The notes below the pieces were generated by a model. It was not told the origin of the DNA, searched no databases, and saw only the letters and a list, made by a program, of their open reading frames with translations. Of a DNA stretch of 64,000 nt, positions 48,154 through 57,101 are shown piece by piece. Every line of letters starts with the position of its first letter. The stretch's first letter is position 1. The position numbers and the translations under genes are program-made. Source of the stretch: Prolixibacteraceae bacterium (GTDB lineage: Bacteria; Bacteroidota; Bacteroidia; Bacteroidales; Prolixibacteraceae); the NCBI GenBank assembly GCA_019459485.1, contig JAIBEZ010000007.1, positions 19,642-83,641 on the forward strand, read 5' to 3'.

Positions 48154-49059
48154 TCAAACAGCCAACAGAAAGCTCTGCATATTTGTCAAAACCTTCTCTG
48201 AAAGTCGCGACTGGGCTTCCAGCGTAAATCCTGAAGATCGGTCGGAGATGATAATGTTGGGGAAGTTTGAAAATTCTTCGGAATGTTCGCCTACTCCCGG
48301 CGCATCAAAAATGGCAAACGAAGTCGGGTCGCAGGAAATCCATGAAAGAAAAGCAGCTTTATCGAAAGTCAGACCAATGGAGGTATTTACCAAAATCGAA
48401 TTTGGTTTTTTATTCCTGAATTCAGCTTCGCCCAGAACAAAGGAGTTTTTGGGTAAATGCAAACTGACGACATCACAACGAGCCATCAATTCATTCAGTG
48501 GTAAAAACTCAAAACCTTCGGCTTCCAAATCCGGCTTTCGGCTACGGTTGAAATAAAATACATTCATCCCGAAATGTCGGGCCGTGCGGGCAACCATTGT
48601 GCCCAAAGTTCCCATTCCGATGATACCCATCGTTTTGCCCCGCAATTCGCGGTTTTCAGCCTGCCACCGACGGGCCCCAAGTCCTTTCATCAAATAAATC
48701 AGTTCCGAAAATATGAATTCCAAAGTTCCATCGTCACCATAATCACGGACTCCTTTCACCATAATTCCCTGTTTTCTGGCTTGCAAAATATCTACATTTG
48801 CCGCTTTTTCGTCGTACAAACTGCAGCACATGCCAATATATTTCAGGTTTGGAGAAGCTTGAATTACTTCGGCGTTTACTTTGGTGCGCCAGCTCACCAG
48901 AATACAATCAGAATCTGCAATCCGGTTAAGGATTTCAGCATCATCAGCCGGATCATCGTAGTGAATTATGATTGGCTCAGTTGAAAGTAAGGTGATTTGC
49001 TCCAAAACCGGGCTTGTCAGTCCGCAGGAGTCGATGATAGTGATTTTCTGAAATGTCAT
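48154..49059 (-). CDS. D-isomer-specific 2-hydroxyacid dehydrogenase family protein
   Basis: 301 residues. GKTMGIIGMGTLGTMVARTA is the NAD-binding GxGxxG motif, FYFNRSRKPDLEAEGFEFLP and CDVVSLHLPKNSF the following strands, and NSILVNTSIG plus FAIFDAPGVGEHSE the substrate side. The substrate Arg and the His-Glu pair of classical D-lactate/phosphoglycerate dehydrogenases are not clearly present (NTSIGLTFDKAAF where N-T-ARG is usual), so the chemistry may differ. Substrate unknown. It is 20 bp downstream of the RbsD-like gene. Confidence 0.85.
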   Translation of the reverse strand: MTFQKITIIDSCGLTSPVLEQITLLSTEPIIIHYDDPADDAEILNRIADSDCILVSWRTKVNAEVIQASPNLKYIGMCCSLYDEKAANVDILQARKQGIMVKGVRDYGDDGTLEFIFSELIYLMKGLGARRWQAENRELRGKTMGIIGMGTLGTMVARTARHFGMNVFYFNRSRKPDLEAEGFEFLPLNELMARCDVVSLHLPKNSFVLGEAEFRNKKPNSILVNTSIGLTFDKAAFLSWISCDPTSFAIFDAPGVGEHSEEFSNFPNIIISDRSSGFTLEAQSRLSEKVLTNMQSFLLAV

Positions 49060-49079
49060 TTTTGAGAGTTTCCACGCAT

Positions 49080-49643
49080 TTATTTTCCGGACATCGCCTG
49101 ACGCAGCGCGTTTTCTTTTTCGCCTGTCCAGTATTTACAATCTAAATTCAGAAATACCGATGAATAGGCAATGGTTCCTTCGGTTTTCAAAACCAATACT
49201 TTAAAAAGCTTCGATGCTTCGTCTATTTTCAGGAACACGGAGTCATGCAAAATGGTCTGTACCTCAGCTCCTTTTAGTACTTCCTGCAATGAATTCTTAA
49301 ACGGTTCAATTCCTGATTCCAATTCCGGAGTAATAAAACCCAACTCCCCATCGGTGTAAATTATCGGTTTAACATGGGTCGATTGTGAAATTTGTTCAAG
49401 CGTATATTTCAGAACGGGTAAAAGCTCTTCACCTGTATTTACGACCTGTATTCCGGGTGCATTTTGTGCCGGAAATGCTTTATCGACCACCAAAATCCAG
49501 TTACGGTGGCCTAACAATGGTAATTCTTCTGCTAAAACCGTTTTCCAGTTATTTGTTTCCGGAGCTGTTGTTTGAACGGCAGGATTGGTACAGGAAGTTG
49601 ACATGCTTAGTGCAATTATTAAAGTTAAAAATAGATTCTTCAT
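49080..49643 (-). CDS. RbsD/FucU-like lipoprotein
   Basis: 187 residues from the ATG at 49643 (a GTG two codons earlier is possible). MKNLFLTLIIALSMSTSC is a lipoprotein signal peptide with Cys at the lipobox. The mature part matches the RbsD/FucU mutarotase family: EELPLLGHRNWILVVDKAFP with the catalytic His, QNAPGIQVVNTGEELLPV and LKTEGTIAYSSVFLN. Family enzymes catalyse pyranose/furanose or anomer interconversion of ribose or fucose in the cytoplasm; this one is predicted to be lipid-anchored in the periplasm. Sits between an oxidoreductase and a dehydrogenase gene. Confidence 0.8.
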   Translation of the reverse strand: MKNLFLTLIIALSMSTSCTNPAVQTTAPETNNWKTVLAEELPLLGHRNWILVVDKAFPAQNAPGIQVVNTGEELLPVLKYTLEQISQSTHVKPIIYTDGELGFITPELESGIEPFKNSLQEVLKGAEVQTILHDSVFLKIDEASKLFKVLVLKTEGTIAYSSVFLNLDCKYWTGEKENALRQAMSGK

Positions 49644-49748
49644 GTTCACTCTGATATGTTGGGTTTAATCTCCTATCAGGCTGTTGCCACTGATTTTTGA
49701 TTGAAAAAATATACGGGGTGATGTGATTTCGCCCCGTATGCTGAATTA

Positions 49749-51068
49749 CTATACTTTAGGCAGCGACCATGGAGCGCGGTATTCGGCTTTGGTCATGGCA
49801 TTGGCTTCGGGGTCGTTAAGGAATTCCTGTTTATCGCCGTCCCAAACAATCTTCCGGCCTAAACGGTAGGCAATGTTGCCCATGTGCGAAAAACGGGCGA
49901 TGTGGGCACCAGTTTCAATATCGCAATTGGGTTTGTTTCGGGTTTTGATGCAATCCAGAAAATTGGCCACATGTAAATCCAATCCCTGATTAGTACCCTT
50001 TACAATTGGCAAATCGGCAAAACCTTCTTTTGCACTGGTACTTTTATTTTCGGCCATTACTTCCCACCCAGCGCGGTCAACAATCAAAGTCCCGTATTCA
50101 CCGATAAAGGCAACTCCATGTCCGCGACGTTTAAACTGGGCACCGTAAATGCCAATGGTATGATCCCACAAAATACCAAAATCACCAAAATCGTACATCG
50201 ACATTTGAGTATCAGGAGTCTCCATGGCATCAGTCGGGAAAGCATATTTTCCACCCGATGAACTAACTGACTTTGGAACATACTGATTCATTCCGAAAAG
50301 TGCGTAATCGAGCAGGTGAACACCCCAATCCGTCATTACACCACCAGCGTAATCCCAGTACCAACGCCACGAGGCATGAAAACGATTTTTATTAAATGCT
50401 CTTTCGGGACGTGGCCCCAACCACATGTCGTAATCGACACCGGCAGGTGCCTGACTGTCAGGAACTACAGGGATAGAACGTTTCCAGCCAACATACGACC
50501 AGGCCCGAACAGAGCGTACCCTACCCAGATTTCCCTCCTGAATATATTTAACTGCATCGAGCCAGTGCGGGTCGCTGCGTTGCCATTGACCAACCTGAAC
50601 AACTGTTTTATAGCGGTTGGTAGCTTTTACCATCAGGTTACATTCTTCGATGGTGTAGCCAAGTGGTTTTTCGCAATACACATCTTTACCGGCTTCGGCG
50701 GCATAAATCATCGGAATACAGTGCCAGTGGTCGGGCGTCCCGATAATCACCGAATCAATATCTTTCTGCTCAAGCACTTTCCTGAAGTCGCTGTAAAGCG
50801 CGGGTTTTTTGCCGGTCATTTTTTCCACTTCAGCAGCACGTTTCTCCATCACGTTTCGGTCAACGTCGCACAAGGCGGCGCATTCCACATTCGGCTGCTT
50901 CAGGAATGACACTAAATTGCTCCAACCCTGATTGTTGCAGCCGATAAGTGCGACAGTAATCCGTTCGTTTGCGCCTACGCATCCGGCGTTCATCAGGGTA
51001 GGGAAAACGCTCATAGCGGCTGCCACAGTAGTCGATTGTTTGATAAAAGTTCTTCGATCGTTGGTCAT
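49749..51068 (-). CDS. Gfo/Idh/MocA oxidoreductase with Tat-like signal
   Basis: 439 residues from ATG 51068. MTNDRRTFIKQSTTVAAAMS is a twin-arginine-like signal (R-R-x-F-x-K); ITVALIGCNNQGWSNLVSFL is the nucleotide-binding motif, VYCEKPLGYTIEECNLMVKA has the EKP catalytic motif, and WRWYWDYAGGVMTDWGVHLL is the characteristic C-terminal domain segment with the His. Exported Gfo/Idh/MocA proteins of this group are typical of Bacteroidota and Planctomycetota and are thought to bind NAD before Tat export; sugar or glycoside substrates are likely. It is upstream of the RbsD-like gene on the same strand. Confidence 0.92.
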   Translation of the reverse strand: MTNDRRTFIKQSTTVAAAMSVFPTLMNAGCVGANERITVALIGCNNQGWSNLVSFLKQPNVECAALCDVDRNVMEKRAAEVEKMTGKKPALYSDFRKVLEQKDIDSVIIGTPDHWHCIPMIYAAEAGKDVYCEKPLGYTIEECNLMVKATNRYKTVVQVGQWQRSDPHWLDAVKYIQEGNLGRVRSVRAWSYVGWKRSIPVVPDSQAPAGVDYDMWLGPRPERAFNKNRFHASWRWYWDYAGGVMTDWGVHLLDYALFGMNQYVPKSVSSSGGKYAFPTDAMETPDTQMSMYDFGDFGILWDHTIGIYGAQFKRRGHGVAFIGEYGTLIVDRAGWEVMAENKSTSAKEGFADLPIVKGTNQGLDLHVANFLDCIKTRNKPNCDIETGAHIARFSHMGNIAYRLGRKIVWDGDKQEFLNDPEANAMTKAEYRAPWSLPKV

Positions 51069-51368
51069 ATTTTGTATTTTAGTTGGGTTGAATTTATTTA
51101 GCTCCGGAATTACGAACAGCATAAATCCGGTATTTTATTGCTAATTTTATTGGCTTTTAAAATTGCCATAAAGGTATCAAACCAAGGCAAAAGTAAAAAG
51201 TAAAAAACGGTTATCTGTCAACATTTTATTGAAATGATTCTTTTTATGCACTCGATTGCACAATTTCAGGCAATTCGGATAAAATTTTTCAGTAAAAGAT
51301 AAATATTGAACGATACTATTACTTTTAACCTCACAACATCAAACAATTCAGCAACAAAAAAACCGCTT

Positions 51369-52130
51369 ATGAGACCTTACATTTTAGCCGAAAACAATTG
51401 GAAAACAGTAAAAGACGAACACTATCAACTCGTTGTATTGCCATGGGGCGCCACCGAAGCGCACAATTACCACCTGCCTTATGCTACCGACAATGTGGAA
51501 GCCGATGCAATCGCAGCCGAATCGGCCCGGATTGCCTGGGAAAAAGGTGGTAAAGTGATTGTGCTGCCGGGTATTCCTTTTGGTGTAAATACCGGTCAGT
51601 TTGATGTGCCGCTCGATATGAACCTGAACCCATCGACGCAATTTGCCATCCTGAACGACATCATTGAAACCCTCAACCGGCAGGAAATTTATAAACTCAT
51701 CATCCTGAACAGCCACGGAGGAAACGATTTCAGGCAAATGTTGCGCGAGCTGGGACTGAAATACCCGAAAATGTTTCTTTCTGAAGTGAACTGGTACAAG
51801 GTAAAAGATGCCAAAACTATTTTCGATGATTTGGGCGAACATGCCGGTGAGGTGGAAACCAGCCTGATGCTTTACCTGAAACCGGAATGGGTTTTACCAC
51901 TTTCGGAAGCTGGTGATGGCGCCGCAAAAAAATACCGGTTTAAAGCCATGCACGAAGGTTGGGGCTGGGCCGAACGCCGCTGGACAAGTGTTACAAAAGA
52001 CACCGGAATAGGCAATCCGGCCAAGGCAAATGTTGAAAAAGGTGAAAAATTCTTTAAACTCCTCACCGAAAAAATCGGGGAATTTATGTTTGAAGTGGCC
52101 ACAACCAACAAGGAGGACTTTTACGTTTAA
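51369..52130 (+). CDS. Creatininase family protein
   Basis: 253 residues from ATG 51369 (the frame is open from 51306, but the extra 21 residues look unstructured). VLPWGATEAHNYHLPYATDN supplies the metal-binding Glu, His and Asp, IILNSHGGNDF the next His, and HAGEVETSLMLYLKPEWVLP the last Glu, i.e. the full binuclear site of the creatininase/FAPy deformylase-like family. Family enzymes hydrolyse amides such as creatinine; many homologues have unknown substrates. It is divergent from the Gfo/Idh/MocA gene across a 300-bp gap with no clear promoter. Confidence 0.9.
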   Translation: MRPYILAENNWKTVKDEHYQLVVLPWGATEAHNYHLPYATDNVEADAIAAESARIAWEKGGKVIVLPGIPFGVNTGQFDVPLDMNLNPSTQFAILNDIIETLNRQEIYKLIILNSHGGNDFRQMLRELGLKYPKMFLSEVNWYKVKDAKTIFDDLGEHAGEVETSLMLYLKPEWVLPLSEAGDGAAKKYRFKAMHEGWGWAERRWTSVTKDTGIGNPAKANVEKGEKFFKLLTEKIGEFMFEVATTNKEDFYV

Positions 52131-52202
52131 ATTGGGAAAAGGAAAATATCGCTCCAAATAAACCGTTGGTCAGATAACATTCAGACAAATCAGCCGAACA
52201 CG

Positions 52203-52892
52203 ATGCGTATCATTTTTATCATTCTGGTTACATTTATTTGGACTTTCGCTTTTGCAGAAACTTCTGAATCCATCTGGCCAGACGAAGTCAACACCGCCCA
52301 GAGCACCTCCTATCTTGAAAAACTTGAAAAGCAGGTAATACTTGAGTTAAACAAAGTCCGCAGTAATCCCAAACGTTACGCAGAGGAATACCTGGACGAT
52401 TTACAGTCCGGCTTCAACGGCAAACTGTTTACCTATCCCGGACAAGAGACAGTCAGAACGCAGGAAGGTATCAGTCCTTTGATTGAATGTATTCGGGAGT
52501 TGAAATCAACGACACCTGTACCCATTTTAAAACCGGAAGAAGGGCTGACCCGGGCGGCAGAAGATCTGGTGAAAGATCAGCAAAAGCACGGAGGAATCGG
52601 ACACATTGCCCGGAATGGCTCAACTCCGCAAAAGCGCATCGAAAAATATGGAGAATGGGACGTTTGCCTGGCTGAAGATATTACCTACGGCAGTTTCGAG
52701 GCTCGTCAGATTGTAATCTTTCTGCTGATCGACGATGGAGTGCCTGATCGTTCGCACCGCAAAAACATTCTAAATCCGTGTTTCCGGCTTGCCGGTGTTT
52801 CTTTCGGGAATCATCCAAGCTATCAGACGATGTGTGTAATTGATTACGCCGGAGCGTACAAAACAAAATCTCAACAGAATGAGAATAAATGA
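52203..52892 (+). CDS. Secreted CAP-domain (SCP/PR-1-like) protein
   Basis: 229 residues with a signal peptide (MRIIFIILVTFIWTFAFAET). The CAP domain covers about 40-220: KQVILELNKVRSNPKRYAEE, LTRAAEDLVKDQQKHGGIGH, CLAEDITYGSFEARQIVIFL and DRSHRKNILNPCFRLAGVSF. The His pair and Glu/Asp that line the cavity (HGGIGH, AED, SHR) are recognisable. CAP proteins are extracytoplasmic and of varied role, including lipid binding and protease-like activity. 72 bp after the creatininase gene; same strand. Confidence 0.9.
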   Translation: MRIIFIILVTFIWTFAFAETSESIWPDEVNTAQSTSYLEKLEKQVILELNKVRSNPKRYAEEYLDDLQSGFNGKLFTYPGQETVRTQEGISPLIECIRELKSTTPVPILKPEEGLTRAAEDLVKDQQKHGGIGHIARNGSTPQKRIEKYGEWDVCLAEDITYGSFEARQIVIFLLIDDGVPDRSHRKNILNPCFRLAGVSFGNHPSYQTMCVIDYAGAYKTKSQQNENK

Positions 52893-52922
52893 TCGTTATT
52901 GACTCATTTTTTGCTTTTGTTT

Positions 52923-52948
52923 GCAACATTATTTCATTTGACATGTTG
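52923..52948. promoter_or_regulatory. Candidate Fur-family operator
   Basis: GCAACAT at 52923 and ATGTTG at 52943 give an inverted CAACAT-N13-ATGTTG site 33 bp upstream of the Fur-type gene, with TTTG elements around it. Autoregulation by this regulator is inferred. Confidence 0.35.
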
Positions 52949-52980
52949 TAGCAGACATCAAAGCAAAAAGAGTAGATAAG

Positions 52981-53403
52981 ATGAACGCGGCGGAAATATT
53001 GAAAACCCATCAGTTAAAGAAAACTTCACCAAGGGTGACGATCATTAACGCACTTCAAACCAGCCAATTTCCACTGTCGGAAAACGAGGTGAAAGATAAA
53101 ATGGGCGAATTGTACGACCGTATTACATTTTACCGCAGCGTGCACACGTTACTGGAAGCGGGTATCATTCACCGAATTGTTGCCGACAACACAACCGTAA
53201 AATACGCACTAAACCATTGCAACGAAGGTCACCACCATGAAGCCGATCATGTTCATTTTTTCTGCGAACAATGCAAAGCACTGGTTTGCCTGAATGACAT
53301 TAAAATTCAATCGTACAGTTTGCCCAGCGGATTTGTAAAAAAAGAATGCGATGTGGTCATTAAAGGATTGTGTACAAGTTGCAATCCTCAAATCGAACAA
53401 TAG
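52981..53403 (+). CDS. Fur-family transcriptional regulator (likely Zur-like)
   Basis: 140 residues. The winged helix is RVTIINALQTSQFPLSENEV plus DRITFYRSVHTLLEAGIIHR; the metal-binding half has CNEGHHHEADHVHFFCEQCK (HHH.AD.VHF.C..C) and C-terminal GLCTSCNPQ, the structural zinc CxxC pairs. It represses target genes with bound metal. Its position before a His-rich protein, a TonB receptor and a DUF4625 lipoprotein suggests zinc rather than iron control. Bound metal cannot be told from sequence. Confidence 0.9.
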   Translation: MNAAEILKTHQLKKTSPRVTIINALQTSQFPLSENEVKDKMGELYDRITFYRSVHTLLEAGIIHRIVADNTTVKYALNHCNEGHHHEADHVHFFCEQCKALVCLNDIKIQSYSLPSGFVKKECDVVIKGLCTSCNPQIEQ

Positions 53404-53413
53404 CATTTCAGGT

Positions 53414-53728
53414 ATGATGCAATTCAGGAAACAAATCATTCTTTCTGTCATTTTTCAACTGTCGGTACTCGTTTATCCGATGGTTGTGAAAGGCTTGCAC
53501 CATCACGAATACCACGAATGCCACCACGAATGCGATCACGAAACGTTCACTGATAAAACAGAACATTGTGCCATTTGCGATTATGAATTTGTAAAAGCAA
53601 TCGTTCCTGAATTGGTTCAATTTTCTTATGTAGTTACATCATTTCCAGCACCTAAGCCCAAATTCAACCAATTTATTTTCACCGAAGTATTTCCTTACTA
53701 TTCGCTTCGGGCTCCTCCTTCAGTATAA
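53414..53728 (+). CDS. HYC_CC_PP-type small exported His-rich protein
   Basis: 104 residues from ATG 53414 (MMQFRKQIILSVIFQLSVLV) with a hydrophobic N-terminal signal. The mature part is His-rich (GLHHHEYHECHHECDHE), then HCAICDYEF and the C-terminal RAPPSV, fitting the small Bacteroidota family with HYC, CC and PP motifs that commonly precedes TonB receptors. The His/Cys clusters suggest metal capture outside the membrane. It lies 10 bp after the regulator and 234 bp before the receptor. Confidence 0.8.
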   Translation: MMQFRKQIILSVIFQLSVLVYPMVVKGLHHHEYHECHHECDHETFTDKTEHCAICDYEFVKAIVPELVQFSYVVTSFPAPKPKFNQFIFTEVFPYYSLRAPPSV

Positions 53729-53962
53729 ATTTTCTTACCCGGAATAAATCGGAATCGCCGGTTTATCTCATCTATTTACAGGCATTTAATGTCCTGAAAT
53801 CTTCGCATTTACACTTTTACAATGAAACGAACATGCCGCGGAAATAATTCAAAGGTGGCGGCGCAAAAATAGAATGAAAATTTAGTTCTAAGTGGATGCT
53901 TTCTGGCATGTGAGTTCCATCCGAACGCTTAATAATCAACAAATCAATACCCATATTTTCGG

Positions 53963-56356
53963 ATGAAAATAATATTTATTGCCTTTTGCATGGCAGCATT
54001 CGTTGCTTTTCAAGCATTTGGCCAGCAAAAATCGCTTATTAAAGGAACCGTTTCTGATGCCGGTGGCAATCCACTTTCAGGAGCAACCATTGTGGTTAGC
54101 AATACCCCCACCGGAACAAATACTGACGGGAACGGATATTTCGAGCTCCCCCTTCCCGAAGGAGGCATGCACGTACTCAAAACCTCTTTTATTGGATATG
54201 TTAACTCTGTTGATACGGTTTTGGCAGATGAAATTAAAACCCTTTCAATTGTGCTGAAGCAAGCACATGAGCAACTGGACGAAGTGGTGGTTCGCGAAAA
54301 CTTCGAAAACGCCCGAAACCGGCGCGAAGCATTGAGCCTCGAAGTGATTAAAAAGGATTTCATTTTCGAGAACAATTCGGGCAACCTGATTAAAACCATT
54401 CAGAAATTACCCGGGGTGTATTCGATGGACATTGGTTCAGGGTTTTCGAAACCGGTAATCAGAGGCATGGGTTTTAACCGTGTGGCAGTGGCCGAAAATG
54501 GCATCAAACAAGAGAGCCAGCAATGGGGAGCCGATCACGGACTGGAAATTGACCAGTTCAACGTAGAAAAGATGGAAATCTACAAAGGGCCTATGAGTCT
54601 TCAGTTTGGGAGCGATGCCATTGGCGGTGTGCTCGAAATAATTCCGGCCAATGTTTCCGCAGAAAATAAAATCTTTGGCGATGTTTCAATCATTGGCAAA
54701 AGCAACAACAATTTGGCAGGTGTATCGGCCATGTTCGGGATCAAGCACAAACACTGGAATGCACGGGCCCGCTTTACCGAACAGCATTTCGGCGATTATA
54801 AAATACCTGCCGATACGATCGTGTATTTAACCCGGAAATTGCCTGTTTACAATCGAAGGCTGAAAAATACGGCTGGTTACGACCGAAGCTTTTCATCCAC
54901 CATCGGGTATTCGGGCAAAAAAGTAAGTTCTGATATCACCGTTTCCAACGTCTTTCAAAAAACAGGTTTTTTCCCGGGGTCGCATGGTATTCCTGATTTG
55001 AGCCGGGTGCAAAACGATGGCAACTCACGCAACATCGAGATGCCCAACAGCAATGTCAATCACCTGAAAATAATCAGCAATTCAAGTTTTAAAATCGATG
55101 GCTGGAAAACTTCGCTGGATGTGGCTTTTCAGAACAACCACCGGCAGGAGTGGGCACAATTTCATACCCACTACGACAACCAAACGGCTCCGATGACAGA
55201 CCCTGATCTGGAAATCGATTTCAGGCTTAAAACTTATACCGGAAACATCAAAATTGAATCGACCGGCGACAACAAATGGAAACATCAGATTGGGATAAAT
55301 ACTGACTATCAGGAAAACAACATTGCGGGATATAACTTTCTGTTGCCCAAATTCAACCGTTTTACAGCCGGTGCATTCGTGATTGAAAAATATACGCTAA
55401 GTGATAAAATTCAGTTGATGGGTGGAATCAGATTCGATTACGGCCAAATTGCCATCAGTGCCTATAAGGATAAATTTCTGGAACAATACCTCGAAAAAAT
55501 GAATGCCTACCAGCCAGACGAAATTGCATTTTTCAGTCAGCGCAGTTATGGCATCAACAGGCAATTCAACGACGTCAGCTGGTCGGCAGGAATGGTGTTT
55601 AATCCCGACAGAAACCAAACTTACAAGGTCAACATTGGGCGTAGTTTTCGATTGCCGGGCGCAAACGAACTGGCTTCAAACGGAGTGCATCACGGTACAT
55701 TCAGGCACGAACTGGGCGACAGTTCGTTGGTTTCTGAAAACGGTTATCAGTTGGACATCGCCTATACATTTGAAAGCGAAAGGTTTTATTTCTCAATCAA
55801 TCCGTTTGCAAGCTGGTTCAGCAAATACATTTTCCTGAACCCAACCGGCGAATGGTCGGTATTGCCACATGCCGGTCAGATTTACCAATACAAGCAGGCG
55901 CAGGCGTTGATCGCCGGGGGTGAAATCACTGCCAATTACGAGATTTTGCGCCACCTTACGCTGGAGTCGGGTTTTGAGTATGTCTATATGCAAAACCTTA
56001 CCGATGGATATCCGTTGCCGTTTTCTCCACCCCTTTCGGTAATAAACAGCATCACCTGGCACTGGCACAGCCACCGCAAAGCGCTTGAAAAATTGCATCT
56101 TAACCTCGAACATCATTTTGTAGCCAGCCAGCAGCGAATTGCACGCAACGAATTAACTACAGCGGGAAACAACCTTTTTGGTTTTAGTCTGAACAGTTAC
56201 TGGAAGATCCGGCAGTCAAATTTTAACGTGTCGCTGCAGGTCCAGAATATCTTTGACACCAGCTACTACAATCATCTTAGTTTTTCCAGAAAGCTCAGCA
56301 TTCCTGAACCGGGAAGAAATGTTCAGCTCATTTTAAGAATACCCATTAACGAATAA
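53963..56356 (+). CDS. TonB-dependent outer-membrane receptor
   Basis: 797 residues. Signal MKIIFIAFCMAAFVAFQAFG, then a carboxypeptidase-regulatory-like domain (about 25-105: LIKGTVSDAGGNPLSGATIV), a plug (about 120-225: VIRGMGFNRVAVAENGIKQE, MEIYKGPMSLQFGSDAIGGV) and the barrel ending in the aromatic LILRIP end. Sites rich in His, e.g. GVHHGTFRHEL and WAQFHTHYDN in the loops, are consistent with a metal ligand. Together with the preceding Fur-type regulator and His-rich protein it is likely a zinc (or other metal) uptake receptor; it lacks the adjacent SusD of glycan systems. DUF4625 follows by 26 bp. Confidence 0.93.
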   Translation: MKIIFIAFCMAAFVAFQAFGQQKSLIKGTVSDAGGNPLSGATIVVSNTPTGTNTDGNGYFELPLPEGGMHVLKTSFIGYVNSVDTVLADEIKTLSIVLKQAHEQLDEVVVRENFENARNRREALSLEVIKKDFIFENNSGNLIKTIQKLPGVYSMDIGSGFSKPVIRGMGFNRVAVAENGIKQESQQWGADHGLEIDQFNVEKMEIYKGPMSLQFGSDAIGGVLEIIPANVSAENKIFGDVSIIGKSNNNLAGVSAMFGIKHKHWNARARFTEQHFGDYKIPADTIVYLTRKLPVYNRRLKNTAGYDRSFSSTIGYSGKKVSSDITVSNVFQKTGFFPGSHGIPDLSRVQNDGNSRNIEMPNSNVNHLKIISNSSFKIDGWKTSLDVAFQNNHRQEWAQFHTHYDNQTAPMTDPDLEIDFRLKTYTGNIKIESTGDNKWKHQIGINTDYQENNIAGYNFLLPKFNRFTAGAFVIEKYTLSDKIQLMGGIRFDYGQIAISAYKDKFLEQYLEKMNAYQPDEIAFFSQRSYGINRQFNDVSWSAGMVFNPDRNQTYKVNIGRSFRLPGANELASNGVHHGTFRHELGDSSLVSENGYQLDIAYTFESERFYFSINPFASWFSKYIFLNPTGEWSVLPHAGQIYQYKQAQALIAGGEITANYEILRHLTLESGFEYVYMQNLTDGYPLPFSPPLSVINSITWHWHSHRKALEKLHLNLEHHFVASQQRIARNELTTAGNNLFGFSLNSYWKIRQSNFNVSLQVQNIFDTSYYNHLSFSRKLSIPEPGRNVQLILRIPINE

Positions 56357-56382
56357 TTATTTAACTTTTAATACAAATTACT

Positions 56383-56850
56383 ATGAAACAGATTTCAACA
56401 GTATTGATCGCTTTGGCATTTACAGCCTTTTTTTCGTCGTGCGCGGAAGACGATAACGATACCACACCACCGCTGATTGTGCTCATTGAGCCCGCTGATG
56501 ACGACACGCTTTTCATTGGGCACGGTGTTCATTTGGACATGGAATTGTCGGACGATGTAAAACTAAAATCGTATAAAATTGATATTCACAGCAATTTAGA
56601 CGGCCACGATCACACCAAAAGCGCGACGGCCAATGCAACGTGGTCATTCACAAAAGCCTGGGACGTGTCAGGATTAAGAAACACCGACATTCACCATCAC
56701 GAGATTATCGTTCCAACTAAAATAAATGGAGTGCCCATCGCAGCAGGCGATTACCATTTCGCCGTTTACTGCACCGACGAAGCAGGCAACGAAAGCAAAG
56801 TGATTATCGACGTTGTTGTGGGAGTTGGTGCGCCTGACGAAGACGAATAA
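56383..56850 (+). CDS. DUF4625 lipoprotein
   Basis: 155 residues with a lipoprotein signal (VLIALAFTAFFSSC, Cys at the lipobox). The mature part starts with acidic EDDNDTTPPLIVLIEPADDD and continues as an Ig-like beta-sandwich with KSYKIDIHSNLDGHDHT, HHHEIIVPTKI and GDYHFAVYCTDEAGNESK. It carries many His/Asp residues and is co-transcribed with the TonB receptor (26-bp gap). DUF4625 proteins often accompany metal receptors in Bacteroidota; a periplasmic or surface metal-binding role is inferred. Confidence 0.85.
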   Translation: MKQISTVLIALAFTAFFSSCAEDDNDTTPPLIVLIEPADDDTLFIGHGVHLDMELSDDVKLKSYKIDIHSNLDGHDHTKSATANATWSFTKAWDVSGLRNTDIHHHEIIVPTKINGVPIAAGDYHFAVYCTDEAGNESKVIIDVVVGVGAPDEDE

Positions 56851-56997
56851 AAAGTGAACCGGGAAATCATTGTCTCCGACATTTCTGAACTGAATTTAAC
56901 CCCAAAAGTTATATTCCCTTTACAATAACACAACAAATCAGGATCTATAAAACTAACAGCTCATTACTTTAAAAATCAATAATATCCTAATTTTTGT

Positions 56998-57026
56998 TTT
57001 GACTGTCCACATAATAACTATTTTTG
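56998..57026 (+). promoter_or_regulatory. Promoter of the radical SAM gene
   Basis: TTTG at 56998-57001 and TATTTTTG at 57019-57026, 17 bp apart, fit the TTTG/TAnnTTTG consensus; the ATG is at 57102. Between 56851 and 56997 I see no gene. Confidence 0.55.
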
Positions 57027-57101
57027 ACCTTATAACAATGAAATGAAACTCCAGTTTCAGGCATACATGCTATATCTAACTGACATAATTTATTTGACTC
57101 A

